A stretch of 64,000 nt of DNA, taken from contig NZ_QLTK01000001.1 in NCBI RefSeq assembly GCF_003269035.1, positions 737,011 through 801,010 on the forward strand. The letters run 5' to 3'. A model generated the notes under the pieces. The model saw nothing but the letters and a program-made list of their open reading frames with translations, searched no databases and was not told the DNA's origin. The position numbers and the translations under genes are program-made. This document shows, in pieces, positions 8,694-17,767 of this stretch (position 1 is the first letter of the stretch; every line of letters starts with the position of its first letter). This DNA comes from Paraburkholderia bryophila. Lineage in GTDB: Bacteria; Pseudomonadota; Gammaproteobacteria; Burkholderiales; Burkholderiaceae.

Positions 8694-9983
8694 TCATGCC
8701 GCCACCGCCGCGCTCAGCGTCTTCCGCTCGCGCAACTTCTCCCGAATCGCCTGCACGATGAACTCCGCGTCGCGCGCGACACCGGAAAAGCGCCCCGAAC
8801 CCCACGTATGCAGCCACGGCAAACCGACGAAATACAAACCGTCGATCGGCGTAATGCCGCGCGTGTGCGCCGGATAACCGCGACCGTTGAATACCGGCGC
8901 GTCGAGCCAACTGAAGTCCGGCGTGAAACCGATGCACCAGATGATCGCGGCGATGCCGCTGCTGTCCACGTCGAGCGTGGCGCGCTCTTCGAGCGGACGC
9001 CAGACCGGTTCGTAGGGCTCGCCCGCGGGCGCATCGATACCGTGCTTCGCGATAAATCCGTCGATACTCGCGTTGATGCGGTTATAGACGTCGTCGGCCG
9101 CATCCAGACTGGCCGCTAATGTCGGCGCGAAATGGAACTGGCCGTCGCGCAGATCGTCGAGCCGGCCGTACAGTGCCATGCCCTCGGCGGCGAATTTGCG
9201 CAGATCGATATCGCGTCCGCCGTCGCGGCCGGTCACGTAGTGATTGGTGTTGTCGCGCACCCCTTCCCGCAGCGGATGCTGCTCGACCGGCATGTCGTAA
9301 TACTGCATGTCGGCAAGCCAGTCGACCACGTCGCGGCCCCGATAGAAGCGCGCGCAACGCGGCGCCTCGCCGACCGCGAGCACGACCTGACGGCCCGCCA
9401 GATGCAAATCCTCGGCGATCTGCGCGCCGGACTGACCGGTGCCGACCACCATCACCGCGCCGTCGGGCAGCGCTTGCGGATTACGATAGGCGGACGATTG
9501 CAGCTGCACGATCCGCCCGGGCAAGCGCTCGGCGAGACGCGGCACGATCGGCGTGTGATAGCCGCCCGATGCCACCACGACCTGATCCGCGGTGAACTCG
9601 CCTTGCGTCGTCGCGACCGTATAAACGCCGTCGTCGCGCCGCTTCACGCGTTTCACCTCCGCGCGCTCGACGACCGGCGCATCGACGTGCGCGATAAAAC
9701 CGTCCAGGTACGCGACGATTTCATCTTTTTTCATGAATCCGTGCGGATCGTCGCCGCGATACGGATAGCCGGGCAACGCGCATTGCCAGTTAGGCGTGAC
9801 GAGACAGAACGCGTCCCAGCGCTGCTCGCGCCACGTGTGCGTGACCGTGTTCTTCTCCACGACCAGATGATCGATGCCGGCCTGCTTCAGCCAATAGCTG
9901 ACCGACAGGCCCGCCTGCCCGCCACCGACGACGAGCACGCTGTAATGCCCATCGGCGCGCGCTGGATGGTTTCGATTCGACAT
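8694..9983 (-). CDS. Flavin-dependent NAD(P)H monooxygenase of the Nit1C cluster
   Basis: 429 residues. The FAD-binding Rossmann motif VLVVGGGQAGLS lies at residues about 17-27 and the NADPH motif VMVVGTGQSGAQ at about 178-188, with a late ATG-type motif around CIGFTPDFSWL. It matches the MSMEG_0569-type oxidoreductases found in nitrilase gene clusters (called NitH in Pseudomonas). The longer open frame upstream is rejected because AGAGGACGC precedes the ATG at 9983. It is the last gene of the operon. Confidence 0.9.
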   Translation of the reverse strand: MSNRNHPARADGHYSVLVVGGGQAGLSVSYWLKQAGIDHLVVEKNTVTHTWREQRWDAFCLVTPNWQCALPGYPYRGDDPHGFMKKDEIVAYLDGFIAHVDAPVVERAEVKRVKRRDDGVYTVATTQGEFTADQVVVASGGYHTPIVPRLAERLPGRIVQLQSSAYRNPQALPDGAVMVVGTGQSGAQIAEDLHLAGRQVVLAVGEAPRCARFYRGRDVVDWLADMQYYDMPVEQHPLREGVRDNTNHYVTGRDGGRDIDLRKFAAEGMALYGRLDDLRDGQFHFAPTLAASLDAADDVYNRINASIDGFIAKHGIDAPAGEPYEPVWRPLEERATLDVDSSGIAAIIWCIGFTPDFSWLDAPVFNGRGYPAHTRGITPIDGLYFVGLPWLHTWGSGRFSGVARDAEFIVQAIREKLRERKTLSAAVAA

Positions 9984-10008
9984 GATGCGTCCTCTGGAAA
10001 ATGAGCGT

Positions 10009-10293
10009 CTAGCTGAAGGCGATGACCTTGACGGTCGCCTCAGGCCGGTCGCGAAAGCGCGCCGCGTCGCGCTCGATCTGGGCGAGCTGGTCCAGCGCCG
10101 CCGAGCAGGCGAAACCGTATTTCTCGCGCACCCGTTCGGACGCGATGCCGAGCGCCTGCTGCGAACGTGCGACAAAATCGTCGAGCGGATAAGCTTCGCC
10201 AGGCGTGAAAAAATCGCCGATCACGAGCGAGGGCGAATAGCAGTCCGCTTCGTCGCCGTCGGGCCATTGAATTCGAAAGTGCATGACAGGCAT
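10009..10293 (-). CDS. MSMEG_0570-type small protein of the Nit1C cluster
   Basis: A 94-residue soluble protein beginning MPVMHFRIQWPDGDEADCYS, with the typical stretch FFTPGEAYPLDDFVARSQQALG. It matches the small nitrogen-starvation-response protein (MSMEG_0570 family) seen only in Nit1C clusters. The biochemical role is unknown. It lies 13 bp after the glycosyltransferase stop and 25 bp before the monooxygenase start, consistent with one transcript. Confidence 0.85.
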   Translation of the reverse strand: MPVMHFRIQWPDGDEADCYSPSLVIGDFFTPGEAYPLDDFVARSQQALGIASERVREKYGFACSAALDQLAQIERDAARFRDRPEATVKVIAFS

Positions 10294-10306
10294 GGCTAAA
10301 CCTCGA

Positions 10307-11515
10307 TCAGTTGATAACCGGTGCGTGCTTCGCGACGAAGCGGCAGTAGATGTCGACGTGGCGCTCTGCGCTCGCCGTCCAGTTGAAGCGCGCGAGCAAG
10401 GCAGGGACCGCGTGCTCGAAATCGGTTGCGTTCGCACCCGGGGAACCCGGCGGCGCCACCGCGCGCAGCAGCGCGGCCGCAATCGATTCGACATCGGCGG
10501 GATCGGCCCAGTAGCACGTGCTGTCGTCGAGATACTCGGTAAACGGCGCAATCGCCGACGCGACCACCGGCGTGCCGCTCGCCAGCGCTTCGAGCACGAC
10601 GAGGCCGAAGCCCTCGCGCAATGACACCATCGCCAGCACGTCGGCGCTGCGAAATAGCGCGGGCATCGCAGCATCGTCGAGTGGCCCTGTCACCACCACG
10701 CTTTCCCGAGGACCGATCGACAGGCCCAACTCGGCGGCCCGTTGCAAAAGACGGCGGGTGTAAGCGTCATGATCGAGCAGGCTCGCGCCTCCCGCGATGA
10801 CGAGTTGCGCGTGCGGCAGAACGCGCTGTACGGCGGCGAACGCTTCCAAAAGAGTCAGTGTGTTTTTGCGCGCTTCGATACCGCCGACGGCGAGCACGAT
10901 GGGACCGCCGTCGCCGTTTATGCCCAGGCGATGTCGCAGCAATGCGTTGTCATGCTCTCGCTCCTTCCTGGTCTCCCGAGAAGAAAAGCGCTCGACGTCG
11001 ACGCCATTCGGCACGGTGATCGCATCGATACCAAAGGCGGAGCGCATTTCCGACGTCCACATGTCGCTTACGCACAGCACCTGATCGGCGTCCTCATACG
11101 CGCGGCGCTGCCATGCCGCCAGCCGGCAATCGTCGAACCGGTCGAGGTGATGCACCGTGCGGATAAATCCATGAATGCGCGCTTCAGCTTTCAACTCGGC
11201 GAGCGCATTGCCGCTGATACTGTCCTGCGCGTGCAGCAGATCGAACGGCGTAGCGTCGGATTCGATCAATGCCCGCCTGAACGCATCGAGACGTGCTTCG
11301 ACCATCGCGACGGTGTTGGACTGAGGCAATGCGATAGGCGCATACACCACGCGGCACGGCGATGGGCGGAAAAGTCTTTCGCCACGCACGGCCGGCACGA
11401 ACACGGTTATGTCGTGCCCTAGCGCCGTCAGCGCCGCCGCCAGTTCAAGCGTATGCACGACACCGCCGCGCGGATTGACCGAATGCGTGAGCAACGCAAT
11501 GCGCAGCGGATTCAT
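10307..11515 (-). CDS. GT4-type glycosyltransferase of the Nit1C cluster
   Basis: 402 residues, GT-B fold. The N-terminal glycine-rich loop is HSVNPRGGVVHTLELA. The C-terminal donor-binding domain has the E-x7-E motif (REGFGLVVLEA, E301 and E309). It corresponds to the MSMEG_0565 family glycosyltransferase that is part of Nit1C clusters. Its presence suggests the product is a glycosylated small molecule. The start codon overlaps the stop of the preceding gene by 4 bases (ATGA), so translation is probably coupled. Confidence 0.9.
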   Translation of the reverse strand: MNPLRIALLTHSVNPRGGVVHTLELAAALTALGHDITVFVPAVRGERLFRPSPCRVVYAPIALPQSNTVAMVEARLDAFRRALIESDATPFDLLHAQDSISGNALAELKAEARIHGFIRTVHHLDRFDDCRLAAWQRRAYEDADQVLCVSDMWTSEMRSAFGIDAITVPNGVDVERFSSRETRKEREHDNALLRHRLGINGDGGPIVLAVGGIEARKNTLTLLEAFAAVQRVLPHAQLVIAGGASLLDHDAYTRRLLQRAAELGLSIGPRESVVVTGPLDDAAMPALFRSADVLAMVSLREGFGLVVLEALASGTPVVASAIAPFTEYLDDSTCYWADPADVESIAAALLRAVAPPGSPGANATDFEHAVPALLARFNWTASAERHVDIYCRFVAKHAPVIN

Positions 11516-12498
11516 CGCGCACCGCCCTTACCGGCCATGATGAAGGGCTCGCGCTCGAAGTCCCACAATATCGCCGCATCATCCTGCTGATGCACTATCA
11601 CCTGACGCGTCGCATCAACCGAGCCGATCACCGCGCAAGCCAGCGAGCGCGCATCGAACAACGCCCGCACCGCGTCCACCTGATGCGCCCGCACCGACAG
11701 CAAATAACCGAAACTCGGAAACGCGGTGACCCAGCGCGACAGCGCCACACCCTCAGGTTTCGGAATCCGCTCGAGATCGATCCGAGCGCCCACCTGCGAG
11801 CATTCGAGCAACATCAGCGCGGTACCGAGCGTGCCGGCCATGCTGATGTCTTTCGCGGCATCGCACAGTCCGCTCTCCGCGAGACGCGGCAACAGATCGA
11901 GATCCGCACGCAGCCGCTCCGACGGCGCATCCACCGAGGCATTCCAGAACGGATACGGCTCTTCGAAACGGCCGCGCAAATCGACCGCCATCATCAGGCT
12001 GTCGCCCGGCTGCGCATTGAAACTCGACAGCAACGCGTTCGCGCGGCCAATAATCGACACCGCCAGCTGCGCGGCGTCACTGCGCGTATTCGTATGACCG
12101 CCGACAATCGGCACACCGTAGGCCACGGATGCCGCCGCCATACCCGCCAGGACCTGTTCCGCCGCGTCGCTGCCTCGACTCCACAACGCGTCCACCACCG
12201 CCAGCGGCCGGCCGCCCATCGCGTAGATATCGCTGATATTGACCATCACGCTGCTATAGCCGGCGAACCATGGCATCGCGCTGACAAAATCGCCGACCAT
12301 GCCTTCGATCGCGAGCAGCAGATAGCCGCTGCCATCGGCAAGCGCCGCGCAATCGTCGCCGAGCGCGACCGCCTGATCGAGGTCGCGCGCACCGCGAGGC
12401 AAGTGCCGCGCCAACGCGCCGACCACGTCGACGATATCGGTCTTATGGCGAAAGCCGCGGCTCTCGCGCAACGCGGCGATCAGATCGGCGACGCTCAT
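11512..12498 (-). CDS. AIR-synthase-like (PurM-fold) protein of the Nit1C cluster
   Basis: 328 residues of the Sll0787 family, related to AIR synthase, HypE, SelD and ThiL. The N-terminal acidic patch VALGDDCAAL and the later VGGHTNTRSDAA resemble the ATP/Mg-binding motifs of PurM-fold enzymes, which activate oxygen or carboxyl groups with ATP. The precise substrate in Nit1C clusters is not known to me. It overlaps both neighbours by 4 bases. Confidence 0.88.
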   Translation of the reverse strand: MSVADLIAALRESRGFRHKTDIVDVVGALARHLPRGARDLDQAVALGDDCAALADGSGYLLLAIEGMVGDFVSAMPWFAGYSSVMVNISDIYAMGGRPLAVVDALWSRGSDAAEQVLAGMAAASVAYGVPIVGGHTNTRSDAAQLAVSIIGRANALLSSFNAQPGDSLMMAVDLRGRFEEPYPFWNASVDAPSERLRADLDLLPRLAESGLCDAAKDISMAGTLGTALMLLECSQVGARIDLERIPKPEGVALSRWVTAFPSFGYLLSVRAHQVDAVRALFDARSLACAVIGSVDATRQVIVHQQDDAAILWDFEREPFIMAGKGGAR

Positions 12499-13136
12499 GC
12501 CGCGCTCCGGGCGGAAGCGGAGGCGGCTTGCGAGCCCGCTTCGGAATCGGCTTCACGCTTCGGCGACGCAGCCGGCGTACGCGTCACGAAGCCGCCATAC
12601 GGCGTCACACACGGCGCGTACCAATCCAGTTGCGCCTGCATCAAATGATGCGGACGACCGAGCAAGGTTTCTTCGGCCAGCACGTCCCAATGCATCGCCC
12701 GAAAGAGCGGCACATTCTGACTCTGCACATGGGCGAGAAACGTGTCGCAACCTTGCGCGTGCGCGCTGCTAACCGCAAGCCGAATCAGCGTTGCGCCGAT
12801 CTTGCCGTGGCGCCGGAACGCCGCATGCACCGCGAGCCGCGAGCCGAACCACACGTCGTCGTGATCGCGATGAATCCGCACCGTGCCAACCACCTGCTCC
12901 GGCATACCGGCCACGCAACTCACCGCCACCAGTTGCTGCGCGTGCCGATCGATCTCGTCGCGATCGTCGCCGACAAAAATGCCCTGCTCGATGCAGAACA
13001 CCGCGCGCCGCAACTTGAACGCCTCATCGGCCTCCCAATCCAGCGTGGTCCACTTGATACGGAATTCGCTCGGCGTATAGGGCGCGGACTCAGTGTGGGA
13101 ATCCCGCGCAATGCCTGCAATCGCTTCACCAAACAT
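12495..13136 (-). CDS. GNAT-family N-acyltransferase of the Nit1C cluster
   Basis: 213 residues from MFGEAIAGIARDSH, starting 2 bases after the radical SAM stop. A GNAT acyl-CoA-binding pattern occurs near VHAAFRRHGKIGATLIRLAV, and FCIEQGIFVGDDRDEID resembles the autoinducer-synthase-like subgroup (MSMEG_0567 family). The C-terminal 30 residues are low-complexity Ala/Ser/Glu. It probably transfers an acyl group onto an amine made by the cluster. Confidence 0.88.
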   Translation of the reverse strand: MFGEAIAGIARDSHTESAPYTPSEFRIKWTTLDWEADEAFKLRRAVFCIEQGIFVGDDRDEIDRHAQQLVAVSCVAGMPEQVVGTVRIHRDHDDVWFGSRLAVHAAFRRHGKIGATLIRLAVSSAHAQGCDTFLAHVQSQNVPLFRAMHWDVLAEETLLGRPHHLMQAQLDWYAPCVTPYGGFVTRTPAASPKREADSEAGSQAASASARSAA

Positions 13137-13138
13137 GA

Positions 13139-14251
13139 TCACGCCTCGTACGATGAAAGCGACGAACACGCGCCGCATTTGCCGCAACCCGCCTTGATAT
13201 CGCTCGAGCGCATCGCAGCGGCGTTGAGCATGCCGCCGAGCGGCTGCAACACCGATTTCATGAACTCAGACGTGGGCGCCGGATGATCCTCCAGCGGCGT
13301 ACCGCTGATCGGCACGAACGGCACCACGAACGGATACACACCCAGTTCGATCAACTCGCGCGAGATCGTCAGAATCGCTTCCGCGCTATCGCCGAGTCCC
13401 GCGAGTATGTAAGTGCTGACCTGTCCACGTCCGAACACCGCAACCGCCGCCTCGAAGGCCTGCATATACCGCGACAACGGCACGCTCGCCTTGCCCGGCA
13501 TGATGCGTTCGCGCAGCGCGGGCGTCACCACTTCGAGATGCATACCCAGCGTGTCGATCCCACTCGCTTTCATGCGCGCGAACCAGCGGTCGTCGTCGGG
13601 CGGCTCGCATTGCGCCTGGATCGGCAGATCGACCGCGGCCTTGATCGCGAACGCGCTCTCGCACAGAATCCGCGCACCGCGATCCGGCGTGGGCGGTGTG
13701 CCGGTGGTCAGCACCATATGCTTCACGCGGTCGAGCAACACCGCCGCGCGCGCCACTTCCGCCAGTTGCTCGGGCGTCTTGCGCGCGATCGTGCGTCCCG
13801 CCGCGAGCGACTGACCGATCGCGCAGAACTTGCAACTCTTGCGGCGGCTCTCGTAGCGAATGCAGGTCTGCAACACCGTGGTCGCAAGCACGTCCGCGCC
13901 ATGCAGCGCGGCGATCTGCGAATACGGCACGCCGTCGAGCGTCTGCATGCCGTAAAAACGCGGCGCTTTCGGAAAGCCGATGTTCGCGATCGGAATCGTG
14001 CCGCGCAGCAATGCGCTCGATCCCGACGCATCCGGTGTTTGCGCAACGAACGGCGAGTGCCACGCGGTGCTGGTATGCACCGGCACCATGATCGTCACGC
14101 CATCCACCGTTACCGCCTTGTGGTCCGACGGTCCCGCGCCGCCGCGGCGGCTCGCCGCGCCCACCTCCGGCGAGACCAGCCGCAAGCCGGCCGACTGCAA
14201 TTCAGTCATCAATTGACGGCTCTCGGCCGACAGCGTCTCGCTGGCGTTCAT
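13139..14251 (-). CDS. Radical SAM enzyme of the Nit1C cluster (MSMEG_0568 type)
   Basis: 370 residues. The SAM [4Fe-4S] site appears as C130-x9-C140-x2-C143 ([17 protein letters not shown]), with an extended gap between the first two cysteines compared with the usual x3. A second cysteine group near the end (C356-x2-C359-x2-C362) could hold an auxiliary cluster. A GCAGGAG ribosome site fixes the ATG at 14251, so the gene overlaps the nitrilase end by 50 bases. It probably performs the key carbon-skeleton step of the pathway. Confidence 0.9.
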   Translation of the reverse strand: MNASETLSAESRQLMTELQSAGLRLVSPEVGAASRRGGAGPSDHKAVTVDGVTIMVPVHTSTAWHSPFVAQTPDASGSSALLRGTIPIANIGFPKAPRFYGMQTLDGVPYSQIAALHGADVLATTVLQTCIRYESRRKSCKFCAIGQSLAAGRTIARKTPEQLAEVARAAVLLDRVKHMVLTTGTPPTPDRGARILCESAFAIKAAVDLPIQAQCEPPDDDRWFARMKASGIDTLGMHLEVVTPALRERIMPGKASVPLSRYMQAFEAAVAVFGRGQVSTYILAGLGDSAEAILTISRELIELGVYPFVVPFVPISGTPLEDHPAPTSEFMKSVLQPLGGMLNAAAMRSSDIKAGCGKCGACSSLSSYEA

Positions 14252-15236
14252 CGCACTCTCCTGCGGTTGAAATGAAATCGGGCTGCGCCGCGCTGGACCA
14301 CTCCGGCATCGGCGCGACGGTTTCCGCCGGACGCCGGTTGATCGCGAGACTCAGCAACTCGGGCCGCGCGTAATGGCCGACCGAATCCATCATGCGTTTG
14401 CGCTTGGTAATCAGCGCCATGTCGAGATCGGCGATCACCATACCCTCACCTTCCCGCAACGGCGGCGCGAGATGCTGCCCCTCCGGCGACACGATCGCGG
14501 TATTGCAACCGCCACGCAGCGCCTTCTGCAGATTCGAATCCGATGTCACCGAAGCGATCTGTTCGTCCGTGAGCCAACCCGTTGCGTTGACCACGAAACA
14601 CCCCGACTCCAACGCGTGATGCCGGATCGTCACCTCGATCTGCTCGGCGAAAATCGGCCCCACCAGCGAGCCGGGAAACTGGCTGCAATGAATCTCCTCG
14701 TGCTCAGTCATCAACGCATACCGCGCGAGCGGGTTGTAGTGCTCCCAGCAGGCGAGCGCGCCGACGCGCGCCACCGCCGTGTGCGCCACCTTGAGGCCCG
14801 CCGCGTCGCCTTGCCCCCAGATCATCCGTTCGTGAAACGTCGGCGTGATCTTGCGGCGCTTGAGCACCAGTCGACCATCCACGTCGAAAATCAACTGCGT
14901 GTTGTAGAGGCTGCCGTGATCGCGCTCGTTGACGCCCAGCACCACCACCATCCGGTGCAAACGCGCCTGCTCGGCCACCGCCTGCGTCACGGGGCCGGGC
15001 ACCAGCACGGCTTCCTCGTACAGCTTCATATGCTCGGCGCCGGACGCAACCGGTGGCTTCACGAAGGAAAAGTACGGGTAATACGGCACGAAGGTTTCAG
15101 GGAAGACGATCAACTGCACGCCTTCGCGCGCCGCCTTGCCGATCGCCTCGCACACTTTTTCGAGGGTGCCGCCGCTGCGTTCGAAGTCCGGTGAGATCTG
15201 AACCGCGGCGGCGCGCACGATGCGTTTGTCGGACAT
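14202..15236 (-). CDS. Nitrilase of the Nit1C cluster (Nit6803 type)
   Basis: 344 residues. The carbon-nitrogen hydrolase triad is visible: Glu47 in [11 protein letters not shown], Lys129 in LKRRKITPT and Cys163 in [12 protein letters not shown]. The CWEH context is that of nitrilases proper, not amidases. It converts a nitrile to an acid (or amide). Homologues in other Nit1C clusters are needed for growth on cyanide in some Pseudomonas. The ATG at 15236 is preferred over the GTG at 15245. Confidence 0.93.
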   Translation of the reverse strand: MSDKRIVRAAAVQISPDFERSGGTLEKVCEAIGKAAREGVQLIVFPETFVPYYPYFSFVKPPVASGAEHMKLYEEAVLVPGPVTQAVAEQARLHRMVVVLGVNERDHGSLYNTQLIFDVDGRLVLKRRKITPTFHERMIWGQGDAAGLKVAHTAVARVGALACWEHYNPLARYALMTEHEEIHCSQFPGSLVGPIFAEQIEVTIRHHALESGCFVVNATGWLTDEQIASVTSDSNLQKALRGGCNTAIVSPEGQHLAPPLREGEGMVIADLDMALITKRKRMMDSVGHYARPELLSLAINRRPAETVAPMPEWSSAAQPDFISTAGECDERQRDAVGREPSIDD

Positions 15237-15255
15237 AGTGGTCACCCGTGTTCCG

Positions 15256-15738
15256 TCAAACCGTCCACGTGTGGATGACGAGCGCGTTGTCCTTGCGATG
15301 CAGAAGCTGGATATCGAGCACGTCGAGCGGACTGATCGGCCGGATACCTTCGATCAGCGACGCTTCGCCGTGTCCATACAGCGCCTGCAGCGCGAAACGG
15401 CACGCGTAGACCTTGCCGCCCTCTTCCATGAATTTCATCAACTGTTTGTTGAAGTTCAGATGGCCGGGGAACGCTTCGTCGCCGAGGGTCGGAAAGCCGC
15501 GTTGCAGACCGAGCGTGACGCCGGGCCCATACAGCAGCACCGAGGTTTCAAAGCCCTTGCGTTGCAAGCGCGTGGCCTGCAGCAGATTGACGAAACCGAT
15601 CGAGCCTTCGAACGCGACCGTATGGAACGTGACGAGCGCCTTCTCTCCCGGTTCGGCTTTCACGTCCTCAAAGACTTTCTCCTCGTAGTCGACCAGGTAA
15701 TCGCCCTTCTGATGCAGCGGTTTGTTGACGGCTGGCAT
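15256..15738 (-). CDS. MSMEG_0572/Sll0783-type DsrE-like protein, first gene of the Nit1C operon
   Basis: 160 residues, matching the conserved first gene of Nit1C clusters (NitB). The patterns [32 protein letters not shown] and [14 protein letters not shown] suggest a DsrE/DsrF-like sulfur-carrier fold. The function is unknown. It lies 19 bases upstream of the nitrilase and about 56 nt after the predicted sigma-54 transcription start. Confidence 0.88.
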   Translation of the reverse strand: MPAVNKPLHQKGDYLVDYEEKVFEDVKAEPGEKALVTFHTVAFEGSIGFVNLLQATRLQRKGFETSVLLYGPGVTLGLQRGFPTLGDEAFPGHLNFNKQLMKFMEEGGKVYACRFALQALYGHGEASLIEGIRPISPLDVLDIQLLHRKDNALVIHTWTV

Positions 15739-15805
15739 GACACTCTCCGATCAGGTTTGCTAAGTAAAAGAAGGCGCGCGTTCAGCGTGTGCGCGCTTCT
15801 CTCAA

Positions 15806-15821
15806 TGCAACGGCCGTGCCA
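15806..15821 (-). promoter_or_regulatory. Sigma-54 (-24/-12) promoter of the nitrilase operon
   Basis: On the minus strand the bases read TGGCACGGCCGTTGCA: TGGCAC, five bases, TTGCA, an excellent match to the RpoN consensus. It faces the nitrilase operon with a leader of roughly 56 nt. This implies dependence on RpoN and an enhancer-binding activator, consistent with nitrogen control. No such activator gene is adjacent. Confidence 0.85.
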
Positions 15822-15848
15822 TTGATCGGCTGCGCGAATGCGATCAAT
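15821..15848. promoter_or_regulatory. ATTGATCG inverted repeat abutting the sigma-54 promoter
   Basis: ATTGATCG at 15821-15828 and its exact complement CGATCAAT at 15841-15848, 20 bp apart. The same octamer pair occurs as a tighter palindrome near 16030, so both are likely sites of one regulator, probably the divergent MocR-type protein. Confidence 0.6.
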
Positions 15849-16018
15849 CCGCAATCAATTCCGCCTCGATTCGAAGTCCGACACAAAAATTTTTCGGGTG
15901 TGAAGTTTGCATACCGCCGGGACAGGCCGCGCAAGCGCGATACGCAGCGCGTCACCGCACCAGCCGGGTGCGATTCGCGGGCGCGAACGTGTCGGCATGG
16001 TGCAGTCATTCACCACGG

Positions 16019-16042
16019 GCGATCAATCCGATCATTGATCGC
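16019..16042. promoter_or_regulatory. Palindromic operator upstream of the MocR-type gene
   Basis: GCGATCAAT and ATTGATCGC, 9-bp arms with a 6-base centre, lie 58 bp before the MocR-type start. A further half-site-like CGATCAA follows at 16052. This is the strongest copy of the ATTGATCG motif in the 360-bp divergent region, suggesting autoregulation. Confidence 0.65.
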
Positions 16043-16099
16043 ATTTAGATCCGATCAAGTTTTATCGGCCCTGCCACCCTAATCGAAAGCGCGCATGCG

Positions 16100-17491
16100 A
16101 TGAACAGCCCAACCCATCACTGGATCAAACGTCTCGCCGATATCCGCAAGCCGGCCTACCTCGCGATTCCCGATCTGATCGAAGAAGATCTGGCCACCGG
16201 ACGGCTACGACCACGCGACCGCTTGCCTGGCCTGCGCGATCTGGCCGAGGAACTGGCGTTGAATTACACGACGGTGGCGCGCGCCTACGCGGAAGCGCGC
16301 AAACGCGGCCTGCTCGATTCGCGCGCGGGCAGCGGCACGTTCGTGCGCGGCCGCACGGCCACGTTGCCGCTCACCGGCGGCAGCAGCATTGAAATGTCGA
16401 TGAACACGCCGCCCGAGCCGCCCGACTACGCGAACCGTCTGCGCGATTCCGCCGCACGCCGGATGGCCGACAGCGATCCGTACCAGTTGCTGCGTTATCA
16501 GGACTTCGGCGGCTCGGCCGCCGACAAGGACGCGGGCGCCGACTGGCTCCGGCGCCGCGTGCCGCACGCGGACACGCAGAACGTCCTGGTTTGTCCCGGC
16601 ATTCACAGCGCGCTGGTGGCACTGGTGTCGCAACTCGCGCGGCCCGGCGGGACGATCTGCCTCGATACGCTCGCCTATCCGGGCATCAAGGCGATCGCCG
16701 CACAACTCGGCGTGCGTCTGCAAGCCTTGCCGCGCGACGACGAAGGTCCGCTCGCGCATGCCTTCGAGGCGCTCTGCAAGACCGACAAGCCAAGCGCGTT
16801 CTATTGCAATCCGACGCTGCAGAATCCGAGCACGCTGACGCTCGCGCACAAACGGCGCGAGGCGCTGGCCGATGTCGCGTTGCGCTACAGCGTGCCGATC
16901 ATCGAAGACGACGCCTACGCGATGCTGCCTCAAAGCGCGCCGGATGCGCTCGCCACCTTCGCGCCCGAGTTGACCTACTACGTGACCGGTTTATCGAAGA
17001 GCCTCGGCGCGGGCCTGCGCGTTGCGCATCTGCATGCGCCGACGCCGCGTCAAACGCAACGCCTCGCCGGCGCGTTGCGCGCGACCACCGTGATGGCGAG
17101 TCCGTTCACGGTCACGCTGGCCACGCAATGGATCGCCGACGGCACCGCGCTCGATATGCTCAATGCCATCCGCAACGAGTCGCGCGCGCGTCAGGCGATC
17201 GCGGCACGGCAGCTCGAAGCGTGGCCTTACGACGCGCATCCGGACGGCTTTCACCTGTGGCTGCCGGTGCCGATAGCAAGTGGCTGGAGCGCGTCCGAAC
17301 TCGCGTTGCAGTTGCGCAGCCAGGGCATCGCGGCAGTCGCGGGCGCGGCGTTTTCCACCGACGGCAATCCGCCCAACGCGATGCGTGTGTGCCTGGGCGG
17401 CTCGAAGACGCGCGAAGAATGCGCCGAGGCTTTGCGCATCGTGGCGGAAACACTCGAGCATCCGCATCATCTGCATTCTCCGGTGATGTGA
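16100..17491 (+). CDS. MocR/PdxR-type regulator (GntR wHTH plus aminotransferase fold)
   Basis: 463 residues. The GntR winged helix (LPGLRDLAEELALNYTTVARAY, residues about 40-62) is followed by a fold-type I aminotransferase domain with the PLP lysine in VTGLSKSLGAG (about K300) and VPIIEDDAY bearing the cofactor aspartate. Such proteins sense PLP-linked ligands and bind repeats in divergent regions. It is divergent from the nitrilase operon and the shared region carries repeated ATTGATCG motifs, so it is the best local regulator candidate. It could alternatively act only on itself. Confidence 0.9.
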   Translation: MNSPTHHWIKRLADIRKPAYLAIPDLIEEDLATGRLRPRDRLPGLRDLAEELALNYTTVARAYAEARKRGLLDSRAGSGTFVRGRTATLPLTGGSSIEMSMNTPPEPPDYANRLRDSAARRMADSDPYQLLRYQDFGGSAADKDAGADWLRRRVPHADTQNVLVCPGIHSALVALVSQLARPGGTICLDTLAYPGIKAIAAQLGVRLQALPRDDEGPLAHAFEALCKTDKPSAFYCNPTLQNPSTLTLAHKRREALADVALRYSVPIIEDDAYAMLPQSAPDALATFAPELTYYVTGLSKSLGAGLRVAHLHAPTPRQTQRLAGALRATTVMASPFTVTLATQWIADGTALDMLNAIRNESRARQAIAARQLEAWPYDAHPDGFHLWLPVPIASGWSASELALQLRSQGIAAVAGAAFSTDGNPPNAMRVCLGGSKTREECAEALRIVAETLEHPHHLHSPVM

Positions 17492-17767
17492 AGCGATCTC
17501 GCGGCAACCTGGCATAGCGCTATTGTCTGACGAATACAACGCCTCGCAGAGCGCCTGTTCATGCGGGTTTCGGTGTTTATTGAAAAGCCCGCGGCGGGCG
17601 AAAAATTGTGTAGGATCGCGGCGACCCGCCACAAGCGGGTCTCCCGGCCCCTGTCATAAACTGAAAGCATTACCCGCTCAAGTCCACACTGCCCACGCCG
17701 TATACCTCTGGTGAGGCCCCCGCCTCACCGACTACGGCTCACTGCTTACTCCGAAAGACTCCCCGAC
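17492..17767. other. Intergenic region with a hairpin upstream of a chemoreceptor
   Basis: 276 bp without a convincing gene. It contains a perfect 7-bp hairpin GACCCGC/GCGGGTC around 17623-17641 and a GC-rich dyad near 17590. It is probably the leader/promoter of the following chemoreceptor; no riboswitch class is recognised. Confidence 0.4.
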
